A stretch of 64,000 nucleotides of DNA. Source: Streptomyces fodineus. GTDB taxonomy: Bacteria > Actinomycetota > Actinomycetes > Streptomycetales > Streptomycetaceae. Of this stretch, positions 63,334-64,000 are shown one piece after another. The stretch spans positions 1,922,001 through 1,986,000 of the forward strand of contig NZ_CP017248.1 in NCBI RefSeq assembly GCF_001735805.1, given 5' to 3'. How positions within the stretch are numbered: position 1 is the first letter of the stretch; each line of letters begins with the position of its first letter. Under the pieces are notes generated by a model. The model did no database searches and had not been told where the DNA came from. It saw only the letters and a program-made list of their open reading frames with translations. The position numbers were made by a program, and so were the translations under genes.

Positions 63334-63698
63334 GTTCTCTCCTTCATGAGCGTCAGCGACGCTCGCTCTTGTCGTGGGTTGGCATGGCACCGCGCATACC
63401 TGGTGGAAGGTCCTCCTCGACGGCCTGCCTGAGATCAGGGGCCGACGGAGTGCCAACAGCACCGCCACGTCCTGCTGATCGACCGAGTTCGGGATCTCGT
63501 TCGCGCTCCTCTTGTCGTTCGCTGGGACCCAGGTCTCGGAGGCTGCCTCTCGGTTGCCAGGAGGGCCACCACGTGCAGGACGGTTCTCGTTTCCCGTGGT
63601 GGCAAGCTGTTCGAGTGACGTGACGGCTTCAGCCATTGACACACCGAGGGTGCGCCGGCCGGTCGAAGCGGTCGTGCCACAGCTGCGGCTTTTGCGAT
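63334..63698. other. Leader between the dehydrogenase and micro-protein genes
   Basis: 365 bases. On the minus strand an open frame continuous with the 57-residue gene (from ATG 63642, MSMAEAVTSLEQLATTGNEN) could encode an N-terminal extension, but it lacks a ribosome site and its composition is less regular. No riboswitch was recognised. Confidence 0.4.
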
Positions 63699-64000
63699 CT
63701 AGAGCCGCTCAATGTGCGGGGCGGAGGTCATGACGCCACGGGTGTCGAGCACGTAGGCGGCCTCGGCGGCGAGCTGAGTGAGATCGAACTCGTCGTGCGC
63801 GGTGAGCAGGACGACGGCGTCGAATTCGGCCACGCTTGTGCCGCTGTGCGCGGCGGCAAAAGGAATGTCCCGGCAGCCGCCGCCGGGCAGGTAGGGGTCG
63901 ACCACGGTGACGTCCGCTCCCATGGCACGCAGCCGGTCGATGACCTGGACGGCCGGCGATTGGCGGGCGTCGGATGTGCCCGGCTTGTAAGCGGCGCCGA
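63699..64000 (-). CDS. Nucleotide-sugar (UDP-glucose) dehydrogenase, C-terminal part
   Basis: The frame enters from the right edge and stops at 63699. GAAYKPGTSDARQSPAVQVI is the C-terminal UDP-binding motif of UDP-glucose/GDP-mannose dehydrogenases, followed by GADVTVVDPYLP and EFDAVVLLTAHDEFD. These enzymes oxidise UDP-glucose to UDP-glucuronate. In the same orientation upstream of the HAS-like synthase, it would supply its precursor. Confidence 0.85.
   Translation of the reverse strand, partial: GAAYKPGTSDARQSPAVQVIDRLRAMGADVTVVDPYLPGGGCRDIPFAAAHSGTSVAEFDAVVLLTAHDEFDLTQLAAEAAYVLDTRGVMTSAPHIERL

Noticed and set aside
1..64000. CRISPR array or rRNA genes
   Set aside because: No regularly spaced identical repeats of CRISPR length and no rRNA-like sequence were found.

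Overview
The window is high-GC actinobacterial DNA, almost certainly Streptomyces. The evidence is the GC-rich third codon positions, GGAGG-type ribosome sites in front of ATG/GTG starts, and the families present: an actinobacterial TatB paralogue, GT-C membrane glycosyltransferases, SpoIIE-type PP2C phosphatases, a bacterial nitric oxide synthase and Streptomyces-type ISAzo13, IS5, IS630, IS256, IS701 and IS110 elements. The many insertion sequences, truncated genes and recombinase copies suggest an accessory region such as a chromosome arm or a megaplasmid.

Layout. 1-18.4 kb is mostly intact genes: a membrane-anchored lysozyme-like protein (off the left edge), a SEDS (FtsW/RodA) protein with a TatB paralogue, an intact ISAzo13 element with its target duplication, an undecaprenyl-diphosphatase, an ArsR regulator coupled to a P-type Mg2+ ATPase, two GT-C-like membrane glycosyltransferases, and a secreted phosphoesterase preceded by PHO-box-like 11-bp repeats. 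Decayed genes lie between them: an S1 protease, a SWIM-type protein and an IS5 fragment. 18.4-26.5 kb holds IS debris around an intact flavohemoglobin / nitric oxide synthase pair, a 5'-truncated UbiA prenyltransferase and a dihydrofolate-reductase-like gene.

26.6-35.0 kb is a stressosome-type partner-switching cluster. RsbR-, RsbS- and RsbT-like genes, an ATPase-PP2C protein and a GAF-SpoIIE phosphatase are joined by start/stop overlaps. Two paralogous SpoIIE phosphatases and two MarR regulators flank them. 35-56.9 kb is dominated by mobile DNA: a 0.55-kb cassette encoding a small membrane protein present twice, one intact and two broken copies of a large serine recombinase, an IS5 copy that splits a zinc-ribbon gene, an IS630 element carrying a SUKH-like gene inside its inverted repeats, an IS256 copy, a decayed IS5, and short tRNA-like fragments. 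An FHA-ABC transporter, a phosphotransferase and several hypothetical genes survive among them.

57-64 kb holds a membrane protein, a DUF1963 gene directly downstream of a nuclease-toxin gene whose 5' end was removed by an IS630 fragment, and a polysaccharide operon on the minus strand. That operon consists of a nucleotide-sugar dehydrogenase (off the right edge), a 57-residue protein that looks like a bare LAXTG sorting signal, and a hyaluronan-synthase-like glycosyltransferase.

The parts most worth following are the NOS-flavohemoglobin pair, the RsbRST-phosphatase cluster, the IS630 element with an immunity-like passenger, and the micro-protein/HAS operon.
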